Part shown: piece by piece, positions 26,776 to 37,830 of the stretch
Layout of the letters: every line of letters begins with the position of its first letter
Position numbering within the stretch: position 1 is the first letter of the stretch
Assembly (NCBI GenBank): GCA_012518615.1
Contig: JAAYRU010000035.1
Location: 1-64,000, forward strand
Direction of reading: 5' to 3'
DNA: 64,000 nucleotides
Source of the DNA: Christensenellaceae bacterium
GTDB lineage: Bacteria; Bacillota; Clostridia; Christensenellales; Aristaeellaceae
Program-made: the position numbers and the translations under genes
Notes under the pieces: model-generated
Databases searched by the model: none
What the model saw: the letters and a program-made list of their open reading frames with translations, nothing else
What the model was told of the DNA's origin: nothing

Positions 26776-27732
26776 ATGCAATCTCAGAACAAGGTTTTAA
26801 AATTACAGAAGGACGATAGGTTTGAAGGCTTTTTGCTTGTAAGAAATGCAAGCAACAGAGTAGGTTCAACCGGAAGCCCATACCTTGATATGATGCTTGC
26901 AGATAACTCCGGCGATATTAATGCCAAAGTGTGGAACACAGCAGAAACTGCGCCTGAAGGCGGAAGTGTAATTAAGCTACGCGCGGGAGTTACGGAGTTT
27001 AACGGTAGACTTCAGCTTAGAGTAGAGAAGTTCAGACTCGCTACCGAGGAGGATGAGGTTGATTTATCTCTATTAGTGCCCTGTGCACCTGAAAAGCCTG
27101 AAGTAATGCTAAAACAGGTGTATGACACTATAGAGGCCATGCAAAACGATGTACTTAAAAAAATCGTGCACAGTATTATAAAGCAGTATGAGGATAAGCT
27201 TATATACTATCCCGCTGCACAGAGCCTGCACCATGCGGAGCGTTCGGGCTTACTTAACCACACAACTAGCATGTTAAATGTGGCAAAAGCTATTGTTACT
27301 TGCTATCCATTTTTAGATGAAGACCTTTTATACTCGGGCATAATACTGCATGACATAGGTAAAATATTAGAGCTTAATTCCGATAATTTCGGAAATGTAA
27401 GCGACTATACTAAGGATGGTTTGCTTTTGGGGCATTTAGTAAGGGGAGTAAGCTTAATAAGAGATACCGCAAGGCAGCTTAATATCCCGGAAGATGATGA
27501 GTATACCCTTCTGCTTGAGCATATGGTATTAAGCCATCATGGAATAGCAGAATACGGCAGCACTCGTCCGCCCATGTTTCCGGAGGCAGAAATGCTCCAT
27601 CTTATAGATGTAATGGACGCCCGTATGAATGAAATGCAAGGTGTGCTTGAGCGTACGCCAAGGGGCGTGTTCAGCGAGAGAATTTGGTCTCTAGATAGGC
27701 GCATATATCATCCCAATTATACTGAGAAATAA
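26776..27732 (+). CDS. yhaM: YhaM-type 3'-5' exoribonuclease (OB fold plus HD domain)
   Basis: This 318-residue nuclease has an N-terminal OB fold (residues about 15-100; DGDINAKVW-like strands) and a C-terminal HD phosphohydrolase domain. Metal ligands are HHAERSGLLNHT, ILHDIGKI, and HMVLSHHG further on. It starts 1 base after dnaB. Bacillota YhaM degrades RNA and single-stranded DNA 3' to 5'. Co-transcription with dnaB suggests a replication or repair role, which is an inference. Confidence 0.85.
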   Translation: MQSQNKVLKLQKDDRFEGFLLVRNASNRVGSTGSPYLDMMLADNSGDINAKVWNTAETAPEGGSVIKLRAGVTEFNGRLQLRVEKFRLATEEDEVDLSLLVPCAPEKPEVMLKQVYDTIEAMQNDVLKKIVHSIIKQYEDKLIYYPAAQSLHHAERSGLLNHTTSMLNVAKAIVTCYPFLDEDLLYSGIILHDIGKILELNSDNFGNVSDYTKDGLLLGHLVRGVSLIRDTARQLNIPEDDEYTLLLEHMVLSHHGIAEYGSTRPPMFPEAEMLHLIDVMDARMNEMQGVLERTPRGVFSERIWSLDRRIYHPNYTEK

Positions 27733-27735
27733 CAA

Positions 27736-28953
27736 ATGAAGAAAAACAAAAAACTTTTATTCCGTATAGAGTTAAACTATGCCTTTGTGCAGTCGGGTTT
27801 CTGGTTGGCACACCTTGTGTTACAAGGTTTTTCTGCAGTATTCCTTGCTTATAAAGGCTTTTCAAATACTCAAATAGGCATAACAAATTCGGTAATGAGT
27901 GTTCTTTCCATATGTTTTCAACTTATAGTATCCTCATTTTCCGATCATAGAAGCGATATTCCCATAAAAAGGATTATGGCAAGCCTAATGCTCTTTGCCA
28001 TGATATCAAGCGCTATGCTCATGAAATTGCCGCTATCTATCACGCTTGTTGCAATTGTATATACTATAGGCGGAGGAATACACAATGCAAACAGTGCGCT
28101 GGTAAATGCCCAGATTATGCAGTATGTAAACGCAGGTTTAGATGTAAACTACGGTTGGCCAAGGGGAGTAGGCTCTATGGCATATGCAATTACAGCTTTT
28201 ATATTGGGTAACCAGCTTGATAAACACTCCCCTTCTATACTTATGCCACTATATATGGTTTTCATATTCCTTACTATTATAGTATGTCTTCTTATGCCTA
28301 ATGTGTCTTCGGTTGCAGATAAGAGCGTGGCACTTTATGTGCAGGAAAAAAACAGCGACCGTACTACTTTTTTACAGATGATTCGAGGGAATAGAACGCT
28401 GTTTTTCTTTTTGCTTGCCAGCGTTCTTTTATATATGGGGCAGACGCCAAATATGCTTTTTTTGGTAAGGGTTGTATACCACCTTGGCGGTGGCTCAAAG
28501 GAACTTGGCATATGTATGCTTATACAATCCGGAATGGAAATGCCTGCAATGTTTGTAGTGCCGACACTCCTTAAAAAGTATAAAGCAAGGAATCTGCTTG
28601 TGTTTTCATTCATCGCCTATGCAGCGAAGACATTCATCATATCTATGGCAAGTAGCATGAGTATAATGTATATAGCTATGTTCCTAAGCGTGCTTTGCTA
28701 TGGTCTTTATGGCGTTTGCGCGTCCTTCTTTGCAAATGACATAGTCGCCCAAGGAGAGAAAGTAAGGGCGCAAGGTCTAGTTTCCCTTGCCAGCTATCTT
28801 GGTGCAATTATAGGCAACCTTATAGCAGGTGTGCTTATTGATGGCATAGGCATAAATGCACTGCTTAATATAAGCTGGGTAATACAGTCATTTGCAGCGG
28901 CAATAATGTTTATGTGCGCTAGTATAGATAAGAAAAGAGCTGCAAAGCTATAG
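27736..28953 (+). CDS. major facilitator superfamily transporter
   Basis: This 405-residue protein has twelve predicted hydrophobic segments. The N-terminus NYAFVQSGFWLAHLVLQGFSA and the GGGIHNANSALVNAQIM and YGWPRGVGSMAYA segments resemble the MFS_1-like/LacY-related group of uncharacterised exporters or sugar permeases. It is the last gene of the rplI-dnaB-yhaM operon by 3-base spacing and converges on thrS with 3 bases between stop codons. The substrate is unknown. Confidence 0.8.
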   Translation: MKKNKKLLFRIELNYAFVQSGFWLAHLVLQGFSAVFLAYKGFSNTQIGITNSVMSVLSICFQLIVSSFSDHRSDIPIKRIMASLMLFAMISSAMLMKLPLSITLVAIVYTIGGGIHNANSALVNAQIMQYVNAGLDVNYGWPRGVGSMAYAITAFILGNQLDKHSPSILMPLYMVFIFLTIIVCLLMPNVSSVADKSVALYVQEKNSDRTTFLQMIRGNRTLFFFLLASVLLYMGQTPNMLFLVRVVYHLGGGSKELGICMLIQSGMEMPAMFVVPTLLKKYKARNLLVFSFIAYAAKTFIISMASSMSIMYIAMFLSVLCYGLYGVCASFFANDIVAQGEKVRAQGLVSLASYLGAIIGNLIAGVLIDGIGINALLNISWVIQSFAAAIMFMCASIDKKRAAKL

Positions 28954-28956
28954 AAA

Positions 28957-30876
28957 TTATAAATCCCAGTTTCTTGAAAGAGCTTTTTCGTCTGCTTCCT
29001 TTTGAAGAAGCTCTATTATTTTGTCCTGTGGCATAGAGCCTATTGTCTGTCCGTCCCTAGTGCGTACGGATACTGTGCCGCTTTCAGCTTCCCTATCGCC
29101 AAGTATTAACATATAGGGTATTTTATGCATCTGTGCTTCGCGTATTTTAAAGCCGATTTTTTCGTTTCTTATGTCTGTTTGTGCGCGTATACCGAAAGAT
29201 AACATCTTGTTGAGTAGCTCATTTGCCGCATCGTCAGACCTGTTAGTTATAGTAAGTATAATTGCTTGAACAGGTGCCAGCCAAAGCGGGAAAGCGCCGC
29301 CAAAGTGCTCAACTAGTATTGCCATAAAGCGCTCCATAGAGCCGTATATAACCCTATGTATCATTACAGGGCGGTGTTTTTCGCCATCTGTGCCTATAAA
29401 GCTTAAATCAAAGCGTTCAGGTAAGCTCATATCAAGCTGTATAGTACCGCATTGCCAGGTTCTGCCTATGCTATCCTTAAGGTGAAAGTCTATCTTAGGA
29501 CCGTAGAATGCGCCATCGCCTTCGTTAATTTTATAATCAACGCCGAGTGAATCAAGCGCTGATTTTAAGCCCTCAGTAGCTTGTTCCCACATTTCATCAG
29601 TGCCTATGCTGTTTTCGGGTCTGGTGGAAAGCTCAACAGAATAATCAAAGCCGAAAATTTTATATACGCTGTCGGTGAGTTTATATACGCCTATTACCTC
29701 GTTCTTTATTTGCTCGGGAGTCATGAATATATGCGCGTCGTCTTGAGTGAAGCAGCGGACTCTCATAAGCCCATGTAGCGTACCGCTCTTTTCGTGTCTG
29801 TGTACAAGACCTAATTCACCTGCCCTAATAGGGAGATCTCTATAGCTCCAAAGTTTTCTCTTGTAAGTAAGTACACCGCCCGGGCAGTTCATAGGTTTTA
29901 TAGCATAGTCTTCATCGTCTATCTTTGTTGTGTACATGTTTTCTCGGTAATTTTCCCAGTGTCCGCTTGTTTCCCAAAGCTTTCGGGATAGTATCATGGG
30001 GGTTTTTATTTCTTCATAACCATTCTCGCGGTGGATTTCACGCCAATAGTCCTCTAAAATGTTGCGGACAATCATGCCGTTCGGGTAGAAGAAGGGGAAA
30101 CCCGGGGCTTCTTCGTGTAGGTCGAATAGGTCAAGCTCGCGACCCAGTCGGCGATGGTCCCTCTTTTTGGCTTCCTCAAGCATGTTAAGGTAACTATCTA
30201 AATCTTCTTTATTTGTAAAAGCTGTGCCGTATATACGCTGGAGCATTTTGTTTTTCTCATCGCCACGCCAATATGCGCCTGCAATGCTGAGCAGTTTAAT
30301 AGCTTTAATTTTGTTTGTTGAGGGTAGGTGAGGACCCGCGCATAGGTCTACAAAATCCCCCTGAGAATAGAAGGATATTTCTTCATCCTCGGGTAAATCT
30401 TCTATAAGCTCTATCTTGTAGGGCTCATCTTTTTCTTTCATCAGCTTAATTGCCTCATCCCTTGACAGGGTAAAGCGTTCCTCGCGCTCATTTTTCTTTA
30501 TTATTCGCTTCATCTCTTTTTCAATGTTGATTAAATCCTCAGGTGTGAATGATTCTTCACGGTCAAAATCGTAGTAGAAGCCGTTTTCAATCGCAGGTCC
30601 TATTGCGAGCTTGGCATCAGGGTATAGGTTCTTTACCGCAGCTGCCAACACATGTGAAGCGGTATGCCTAAGCGTGTATCTGCCTTCTTCATCATCGAAT
30701 GTTAGGTATTTTACCTTAGCGTCTTTATTAATAGGCGCTTGTAAATCCTGCACATGACCGTTTACCTCAACTGCCAGTGCTTTTTTTGCCTGTTCGTTAA
30801 CAAACTCTTTAAGCAAGTCCAGAGCGTTTGTACCCTGCGGTACTTCATATTCCTTTTCATTTACAACAACTTTCAT
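28957..30876 (-). CDS. thrS: threonyl-tRNA synthetase
   Basis: This enzyme charges tRNA-Thr. The start MKVVVNEKEYEVPQG at 30876, behind AGGAG, gives 639 residues. A longer frame to 30966 would run through the T-box leader and is rejected. Domains are TGS (1-60), the second additional editing domain (HTASHVLAAAV, with YFDFDREESF-like hairpins), class II catalytic core (motif 2 MRVRCFTQDDAHIF, zinc-site Cys in PMNCPGG) and the C-terminal anticodon-binding domain. A T-box upstream controls it. Confidence 0.97.
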   Translation of the reverse strand: MKVVVNEKEYEVPQGTNALDLLKEFVNEQAKKALAVEVNGHVQDLQAPINKDAKVKYLTFDDEEGRYTLRHTASHVLAAAVKNLYPDAKLAIGPAIENGFYYDFDREESFTPEDLINIEKEMKRIIKKNEREERFTLSRDEAIKLMKEKDEPYKIELIEDLPEDEEISFYSQGDFVDLCAGPHLPSTNKIKAIKLLSIAGAYWRGDEKNKMLQRIYGTAFTNKEDLDSYLNMLEEAKKRDHRRLGRELDLFDLHEEAPGFPFFYPNGMIVRNILEDYWREIHRENGYEEIKTPMILSRKLWETSGHWENYRENMYTTKIDDEDYAIKPMNCPGGVLTYKRKLWSYRDLPIRAGELGLVHRHEKSGTLHGLMRVRCFTQDDAHIFMTPEQIKNEVIGVYKLTDSVYKIFGFDYSVELSTRPENSIGTDEMWEQATEGLKSALDSLGVDYKINEGDGAFYGPKIDFHLKDSIGRTWQCGTIQLDMSLPERFDLSFIGTDGEKHRPVMIHRVIYGSMERFMAILVEHFGGAFPLWLAPVQAIILTITNRSDDAANELLNKMLSFGIRAQTDIRNEKIGFKIREAQMHKIPYMLILGDREAESGTVSVRTRDGQTIGSMPQDKIIELLQKEADEKALSRNWDL

Positions 30877-30894
30877 AAAAATCTCCTTTAATAA

Positions 30895-31087
30895 AATAAA
30901 AACGCCCCCTAAGGGACGGATGTCTCCGCGGTTCCACCCTAATTGCATGTGCCACTCGCAACGCAATAACGGGCGTAAACCGTTCCTCTTGGCAGACGGT
31001 ACTTGTCTTACTTTCCCTCCCTGCTTTCAGCTAACGCAGGGTCTCTGAAAGGGAATAATAAGCAGCTTATTCTGCCGCATCAAGGCA
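30895..31087 (-). ncRNA. T-box leader of thrS
   Basis: On the minus strand the T-box sequence AGGGTGGAACCGCGG (complement at 30926-30941) is nearly consensus. Upstream is a Stem I-like region with CTGCGTTAGCTGAAAGCAGG. A codon ACC (complement at 30998-31000, in AAGTACCGTCTGCC) is a candidate threonine specifier. Downstream, CGTCCC-TTAG-GGGGCG followed by TTTTT (complement at about 30898-30918) is the terminator. Uncharged tRNA-Thr should stabilise the antiterminator and allow thrS transcription. Confidence 0.93.
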
Positions 31088-31093
31088 AGAAAA

Positions 31094-31122
31094 AGTATAT
31101 CTCTTTTTTGAGTAGCTGTCAA
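31094..31122 (-). promoter_or_regulatory. thrS: promoter of the T-box-thrS transcript
   Basis: On the minus strand, TTGACA (31117-31122) and TATACT (31094-31099) are separated by 17 bases. Transcription should begin near 31087, just ahead of Stem I. Confidence 0.82.
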
Positions 31123-31166
31123 ACAGATAAATGTTGTATACAATTAGTTTTTGTTTATAAAAATAG

Positions 31167-31232
31167 TTGACATAGAAAATTAGCTATGGTTTAATATATG
31201 CTGCTTATAGGTTTAGCACTACTAAACTTAGT
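31167..31232 (+). promoter_or_regulatory. promoter and dyads ahead of the XRE-cupin/pot operon
   Basis: TTGACA at 31167-31172 and TTTAAT at 31190-31195 are 17 bases apart. Downstream of the expected transcription start are overlapping dyads: TTTAGCACTACTAAA (31212-31226) and ACTAAACTTAGT (31221-31232). They are good candidates for the operator of the XRE-cupin protein encoded first in the operon. Confidence 0.65.
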
Positions 31233-31254
31233 ATAAGAAATAGGAGGAGAGTAA

Positions 31255-31794
31255 TTGAAGCTTGGAAACAAATTGCGCCGTTTAAGGCAAAAGCGCAACC
31301 TAACTCAGGAAGAACTAGCTGACAGGTGCGAGCTTAGCAAGGGCTTTATTTCCCAAGTTGAAAGGGACTTAACCTCTCCATCAATCGCAACGCTTGCAGA
31401 CATTTTAGAGAGCCTAGGCACGGACCTTAAAAGTTTTTTTGAAGATGATGATGAGCAGATAGTTTTTTCCTCAGAGGAGATGTTTCTAAAAGAGGATTCT
31501 GAAAACCTAAGGGGATATATTAAATGGCTAGTTCCTAATGCTCAGAAAAATGATATGGAACCCGTGCTAGTAAACCTATCACCTGGCGGAAAAACACAGG
31601 TTATTTCTGCCCACGAGGGTGAAGAAATAGGCTATGTGCTAAAAGGAAAGATAGTACTTGTTGAAGGTGAAAAATGTTATAAGGTTCCAAAGGGCGGTAG
31701 CTTTTGTCTACATCCGGGTGAGCCGCATTATATAGAAAACCGCAGCGATGAAGTAGCCAGATTTATATGGGTATCAACGCCGCCTGCGTTTTAA
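31255..31794 (+). CDS. XRE-cupin transcriptional regulator (PuuR-like)
   Basis: This 179-residue regulator has an N-terminal helix-turn-helix (LRRLRQKRNLTQEELADRC, LSKGFISQVER; residues 7-62) and a C-terminal cupin domain (AHEGEEIGYVLKGKI; residues about 105-175). The TTG start follows AGGAGGAG. It is 9 bases upstream of potA, a context typical of PuuR-like regulators of polyamine uptake, so it probably senses putrescine or spermidine and controls this operon, including itself. Confidence 0.9.
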   Translation: MKLGNKLRRLRQKRNLTQEELADRCELSKGFISQVERDLTSPSIATLADILESLGTDLKSFFEDDDEQIVFSSEEMFLKEDSENLRGYIKWLVPNAQKNDMEPVLVNLSPGGKTQVISAHEGEEIGYVLKGKIVLVEGEKCYKVPKGGSFCLHPGEPHYIENRSDEVARFIWVSTPPAF

Positions 31795-31803
31795 GGAGGT
31801 ATT

Positions 31804-32874
31804 ATGAGCCAAGAAAATCGTCTAATACTGCTTGAAGATATATCTAAGGATTTTGACAGGCATACAGTACTTAGCGATATAAACCTTTATATTAAAAAGA
31901 ATGAGTTTTTAACATTACTAGGTCCTAGCGGATGCGGAAAGACAACCATGCTTCGTATAATAGGCGGTTTTGAGTTTCCAACGACCGGAAGGGTACTCTT
32001 TGACGGCAAGGATATAACGGATGAACCGCCTTATAAGAGAAGGGTTAATACCGTGTTTCAAAAGTACGCTCTTTTTCCGCACCTAAATGTGTTTGAAAAT
32101 ATAGCCTTCGGTCTTAAAATTGCAAAATTGCCAAAGGCTGAGATAACAAGCCGTGTGGGAAAGATGCTAGAGCTTGTAAACCTTTTAGGCTATGAAAAAA
32201 GGAGCGTTGATTCGCTATCCGGCGGGCAGCAGCAGCGAATTGCTATTGCAAGGGCGCTTGTAAATGAGCCTGAAGTTCTCCTGCTTGATGAACCGCTTGC
32301 AGCGCTCGATTATAAGCTTCGCAAGGGTATGCAGCTTGAGCTTAAGCGTATGCAGCAGGCGCTTGGCATCACATTTATTTTTGTTACGCATGACCAGGAA
32401 GAAGCGCTCACCATGTCCGATACTATAGTTGTAATGAAGGATGGGCTTATAAGGCAGATAGGTACGCCCAAGCATATATACGATGAGCCTAAGGATGCTT
32501 TTGTAGCAAACTTTATTGGTGAAAGCAATATTATTAGGGGTACTATGCCAAAGGATAAGCTTGTGCGCTTTTGCGGGCTGGATTTTGAATGCGTAGACTT
32601 CGGCTTTGAAAAGGATGAACCTGTAAATGTGCTTATTCGTCCTGAGGATTTAGTTATCACAGATACTGATGATGCGCCTCTTAAAGGCGTGGTGCGCAGT
32701 GTAATATTTAAGGGAGTTCACTATGAAATGGTGATAGATGCCGGAAATTACCTGTGGAAGGTGCATTCAACCGTTATGGTTCCTGAAAATTCTAAGGTTG
32801 GGCTATCTGTCGTGCCATTTAATATACATGTAATGAAGCTAACTGACGATGAACTAACGGGAGATGAGCTATGA
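31804..32874 (+). CDS. potA: spermidine/putrescine ABC transporter ATPase
   Basis: This 356-residue ATPase energises polyamine import. It has Walker [11 protein letters not shown]-loop [10 protein letters not shown], signature LSGGQQQR, Walker [13 protein letters not shown] and H-loop VTHDQEEAL. The C-terminal TOBE region (about 270-350) is typical of PotA. AAGGAGG precedes the ATG. Its stop overlaps the potB start (ATGA). Confidence 0.95.
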   Translation: MSQENRLILLEDISKDFDRHTVLSDINLYIKKNEFLTLLGPSGCGKTTMLRIIGGFEFPTTGRVLFDGKDITDEPPYKRRVNTVFQKYALFPHLNVFENIAFGLKIAKLPKAEITSRVGKMLELVNLLGYEKRSVDSLSGGQQQRIAIARALVNEPEVLLLDEPLAALDYKLRKGMQLELKRMQQALGITFIFVTHDQEEALTMSDTIVVMKDGLIRQIGTPKHIYDEPKDAFVANFIGESNIIRGTMPKDKLVRFCGLDFECVDFGFEKDEPVNVLIRPEDLVITDTDDAPLKGVVRSVIFKGVHYEMVIDAGNYLWKVHSTVMVPENSKVGLSVVPFNIHVMKLTDDELTGDEL

Positions 32875-33863
32875 ACGCTATGAACATGCCCGCCTGGGGC
32901 ATATGGCTTATGGCTCTTGGTCTTGGTATATTTATTGTTATGATAATACTAAGCCTAAAGAAACATAGGGGAGTACACAGATCGCTTTTTGCTTGGCCTT
33001 ACTCTCTATGGATGATAGTATTTACAGTTGTGCCGCTTTTTTTAATCGCCTATTATGCTTTTACCGATAAGGCTGGTAGCTTTACTCTGGATAATTTTAA
33101 AAACTTCTGGGATAGCAACTATGAGATGAAAAAACAGCTAATCGATATGGGCTTTGATGTTAGCGCAATGGAACTTAGTGATAGGGGAACAGTAAATGTA
33201 GATACCCTGGTGTATTCTCTCTGGATGGCATTTAAGTGTACCGTAATATGCCTTGCTATAGGCTACCCAGCAGCGCTTTTTATGTCGGATAGAAACTTTA
33301 AGCTAGGTCCAACGCTAATTGTACTTTTTATAGTTCCTATGTGGATGAATTTCCTACTGCGTACAATAGCGTGGATGACGCTGCTTGAAGATAACGGCAT
33401 TATAAATACCCTGCTAGAATCCCTTGGTTTTGGAAAGCTAAGACTTATGTATAATTCAAATGCGGTTTTGCTCGGTATGGTGTATAACTACCTGCCCTTT
33501 ATGGTTTTCCCTGTTTATAACTCTATAAATAAGCAGGATATTAAATTATCCGAAGCTGCTATGGACCTTGGTGCAGACGAAATGAAAACCTTTACTAAGG
33601 TCACATTTCCGCTGAGTATACCCGGCATTGTATCCGGTATAACTATGGTGTTTATGCCATCTGTTACTACATTCTTTATACCTAGGGTGCTTGGCGGTGG
33701 AAATACGGAAATGTTCGGCGACCTTATAGAGCGTACATTCTTAACCGCTGATAACTGGAATGTGGGTTCGGCTCTATCGCTTATAATGATGGTGCTAATA
33801 TTATTCAGCATAAGCTTACTCAGGCGCGTTGATCCTCAAGGGGAAGGAGAGAGTCTACTATGA
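32871..33863 (+). CDS. potB: spermidine/putrescine ABC transporter permease PotB
   Basis: This 330-residue permease is longer than usual owing to an additional N-terminal membrane segment (residues 8-28) and a variable loop between helices. The EAA coupling loop is [22 protein letters not shown]. It overlaps potA by 4 bases and potC by 4 bases, so the operon is translationally coupled. Confidence 0.92.
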   Translation: MNAMNMPAWGIWLMALGLGIFIVMIILSLKKHRGVHRSLFAWPYSLWMIVFTVVPLFLIAYYAFTDKAGSFTLDNFKNFWDSNYEMKKQLIDMGFDVSAMELSDRGTVNVDTLVYSLWMAFKCTVICLAIGYPAALFMSDRNFKLGPTLIVLFIVPMWMNFLLRTIAWMTLLEDNGIINTLLESLGFGKLRLMYNSNAVLLGMVYNYLPFMVFPVYNSINKQDIKLSEAAMDLGADEMKTFTKVTFPLSIPGIVSGITMVFMPSVTTFFIPRVLGGGNTEMFGDLIERTFLTADNWNVGSALSLIMMVLILFSISLLRRVDPQGEGESLL

Positions 33864-34636
33864 CAAAGGCGCTCAAACGTTTCTATCTAGCTTTGATACT
33901 GCTGTTTTTATACTTGCCTATTGTGGTGCTTATTTTCCAGTCCTTCAATGCTGGGGTAAGCCGCGCCAAGTGGGAGGGCTTTTCACTAAGATGGTATGTA
34001 GAGCTATTTCGTGACCCTTCAATAAAGAAAGCTCTATGGGTTACGGTAAGTATAGCTGCGCTTGCGTCTTTTTTTGCAACTATACTAGGTACGCTTGCTG
34101 CTATCGGCATAAATGCTATGAAAAAAAGCTCGCAAGGTACTATGATGGCTATTACAAGCATACCTATGACAATGCCTGACATTGTAACCGGTATATCGCT
34201 TATGCTGCTTTTTATATTCACTAGGGTGGATAGGGGCTATTTTACAATGTTGCTGGCGCATATTACATTCAATACGCCATATGTATTGCTTTCTGTGCTG
34301 CCAAAGCTTAGAGAAATGAGTCGCTATACATACGAGGCCGCGCTAGACCTTGGGGCAACGCCCGGATATGCTCTAAGGTATGTGCTTATACCCGCTGTAA
34401 GACCTGGGATAATTACCGGTGCGCTGCTTTCATTTACTCTATCTTTGGATGATTTTACCGTAAGCTATTTTACTACCAGTCCGCTTGTGCAAAACCTTTC
34501 AACTTTAATATATTCAGAAGCGAGGAAGGGCATAAAGCCCACCATGAACGCGTTATCTGCACTGATGTTTATTACACTATTAGTATTGCTTTTGGCAATT
34601 AACTATAGGTCTATAAAAACCAACTCAAACAAATAG
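33860..34636 (+). CDS. potC: spermidine/putrescine ABC transporter permease PotC
   Basis: This 258-residue second permease has the EAA loop YEAALDLGATPGYALRYVLIP and the typical SLDDFTVSYFTT segment of PotC. It has six hydrophobic segments and a normal length. potD follows by 9 bases. Confidence 0.94.
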   Translation: MTKALKRFYLALILLFLYLPIVVLIFQSFNAGVSRAKWEGFSLRWYVELFRDPSIKKALWVTVSIAALASFFATILGTLAAIGINAMKKSSQGTMMAITSIPMTMPDIVTGISLMLLFIFTRVDRGYFTMLLAHITFNTPYVLLSVLPKLREMSRYTYEAALDLGATPGYALRYVLIPAVRPGIITGALLSFTLSLDDFTVSYFTTSPLVQNLSTLIYSEARKGIKPTMNALSALMFITLLVLLLAINYRSIKTNSNK

Positions 34637-34645
34637 GAGGTAAAC

Positions 34646-35686
34646 ATGAAAAAACTAAGTATTCTATTTTTGGCAATCTCACTGCTTTGCGTTACGCTTA
34701 TAGCGGGGCGGGCGGAAGGTGTTGTAAGGGTCTACAACTGGGAGGACTATATCAGCCCTGAATCCCTTGAACTCTTTGAGAAAGAAACGGGCATAAAGGT
34801 AGACTATATGCGCTTTACCACAAACGAAGATATGATGGTGCAAGTCAGAACTTCTCCCGGTGCATTTGATATAGTATTCCCGTCAGATTATTGTGTTGAA
34901 AGGCTCATAAGCGAAGGCTTGCTTGAAGAGCTTGATTATTCCAAGATTCCAAATGCAATACACACTTCAGATTGGCTTAAAGACCCATCGTATGACCCAA
35001 AGGGTGTACATTCCGTTCCCTATATGTGGGGCACTGTAGGTATTCTGTATGATAAAACGCGCGTAAATGGACCAATTGATTCTTGGGGAGTGCTCTTTAG
35101 CGATGAGTATGCAGGGGAAGTATTCATGCTGGATTCAATAAGGGATACCATGGGTTTGGCGCTTCAATATCTTGGCTATTCTGTAAACACGAGGGAGCCT
35201 AACGAGCTTATGGAAGCAACCAAGCTACTTATAGACCAAAAGACAAACCGTATTGTAAAGGCATACCAAGTTGACGAAACTAAGGATAAAATGGTGGCGG
35301 GCGAAGCAATACTTGCGGTTATGTGGTCAGGAGATGCACAGTATTCAATCAGCCTTAATGATAATCTTGCTTATTCAGTGCCAAAAGAGGGCAGCAATGT
35401 ATGGGTCGATTGCTTTATTATACCTAAGTCTTCAGAGAATAAAGAAAATGCATATAAGTTTATAGACTTTATGTGTAGACCTGAAATTGCCCAAATGAAC
35501 TGTGAGTATATAGAATACTCATCTCCCAATGATGCCGCTATAGAGCTTATGGGCGATGAGTATATAAACAACCCTACCATGAACCCCTCGCAGGAAGTAA
35601 TAGACAGGTGCGAATTCTTCCACGATATAAACGATTTTTTGCCCACATATAATACCCTATGGGCGCAGGTTAAAAACGCAAAGTAA
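34646..35686 (+). CDS. potD: spermidine/putrescine-binding protein PotD
   Basis: This 346-residue substrate-binding protein completes the polyamine importer. The mature start VVRVYNWEDYISPESLELFE and the SDYCVERLISEGLLEELD region are PotD hallmarks. The signal peptide ends around AGRAEG. A cysteine occurs in the hydrophobic core (SLLCVT) but it is not a convincing lipobox. It has a strong AGGAGG site, as expected for the component needed in excess. It converges on guaB with 2 bases between stops. Confidence 0.95.
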   Translation: MKKLSILFLAISLLCVTLIAGRAEGVVRVYNWEDYISPESLELFEKETGIKVDYMRFTTNEDMMVQVRTSPGAFDIVFPSDYCVERLISEGLLEELDYSKIPNAIHTSDWLKDPSYDPKGVHSVPYMWGTVGILYDKTRVNGPIDSWGVLFSDEYAGEVFMLDSIRDTMGLALQYLGYSVNTREPNELMEATKLLIDQKTNRIVKAYQVDETKDKMVAGEAILAVMWSGDAQYSISLNDNLAYSVPKEGSNVWVDCFIIPKSSENKENAYKFIDFMCRPEIAQMNCEYIEYSSPNDAAIELMGDEYINNPTMNPSQEVIDRCEFFHDINDFLPTYNTLWAQVKNAK

Positions 35687-35688
35687 TT

Positions 35689-37176
<1,488 letters not shown>

Positions 37177-37740
37177 TTAATTAACTTTATCCTTCTTAAA
37201 TTCTAGAAAATATATAGAGCGTGCATAGTAAAAAAAGGCACATACTGAAAGGACAACCCCTATCCACAGTAATATCAAATGTATCTGTATTCCTATATTG
37301 TCAAAATATTTATGGAAGAAGCACAGTATTAAAGCTGTAAAAATAGTAAACTGAGCTAATTTGCCTATATGTTTGCTGTGGACAACTTTGTCTTTGCTTA
37401 GAAGATATAAGGAACTCGTAACCATAAGAAATTCCTTTACAAGTATGATATAAAAAGCCACGGAGGGAATAATATCCTTCTTGAAAAAGTTAAGCATAAG
37501 CGCAACTACCATTAGCTTATCGGCAAAAGGGTCAAGTAGCTTACCAACCCATGTGATTTGATTAAACTTTCTAGCGATATAGCCGTCTACCACATCAGTT
37601 AGACCTGCGAGAAAGAAAAATACAAAGGCGAGTTTCATATTGTTATTCTGTATATAATATGAAAAAACGGGAATAAGAAGAAGCCTTAATACCGTTAATG
37701 TGTTTGGAATATTGAAGATGTTTTTCCATCTATCAGACAT
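37177..37740 (-). CDS. pgsA: CDP-diacylglycerol-glycerol-3-phosphate 3-phosphatidyltransferase
   Basis: This 187-residue membrane enzyme makes phosphatidylglycerol phosphate. The CDP-alcohol phosphotransferase motif DG-x2-AR-x8-G-x3-D-x3-D is complete in VDGYIARKFNQITWVGKLLD followed by PFAD. About five hydrophobic segments are seen. AGGAGG precedes the ATG. It is in line with guaB (21-base gap). Cardiolipin synthase of the same family is a less likely alternative. Confidence 0.9.
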   Translation of the reverse strand: MSDRWKNIFNIPNTLTVLRLLLIPVFSYYIQNNNMKLAFVFFFLAGLTDVVDGYIARKFNQITWVGKLLDPFADKLMVVALMLNFFKKDIIPSVAFYIILVKEFLMVTSSLYLLSKDKVVHSKHIGKLAQFTIFTALILCFFHKYFDNIGIQIHLILLWIGVVLSVCAFFYYARSIYFLEFKKDKVN

Positions 37741-37787
37741 AAAACAAAACCTCCTGCATGGCGTAATTATAGCACAAGACCTGCTAA

Positions 37788-37821
37788 CAAAAAAGCCTTA
37801 GATGAAATTTTCTAAGGCTTT
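37788..37821 (-). terminator. clpB terminator
   Basis: On the minus strand AAAGCCTTAG and CTAAGGCTTT form a perfect 10-bp stem (37792-37801 with 37812-37821), followed by a T-run, just after the clpB stop. Confidence 0.85.
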
Positions 37822-37830
37822 AAAGAATAC

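Noticed and set aside
30877..30966. 30-residue N-terminal extension of thrS
   Set aside because: The extension runs through the T-box and its terminator. The family N-terminus and AGGAG site place the start at 30876.
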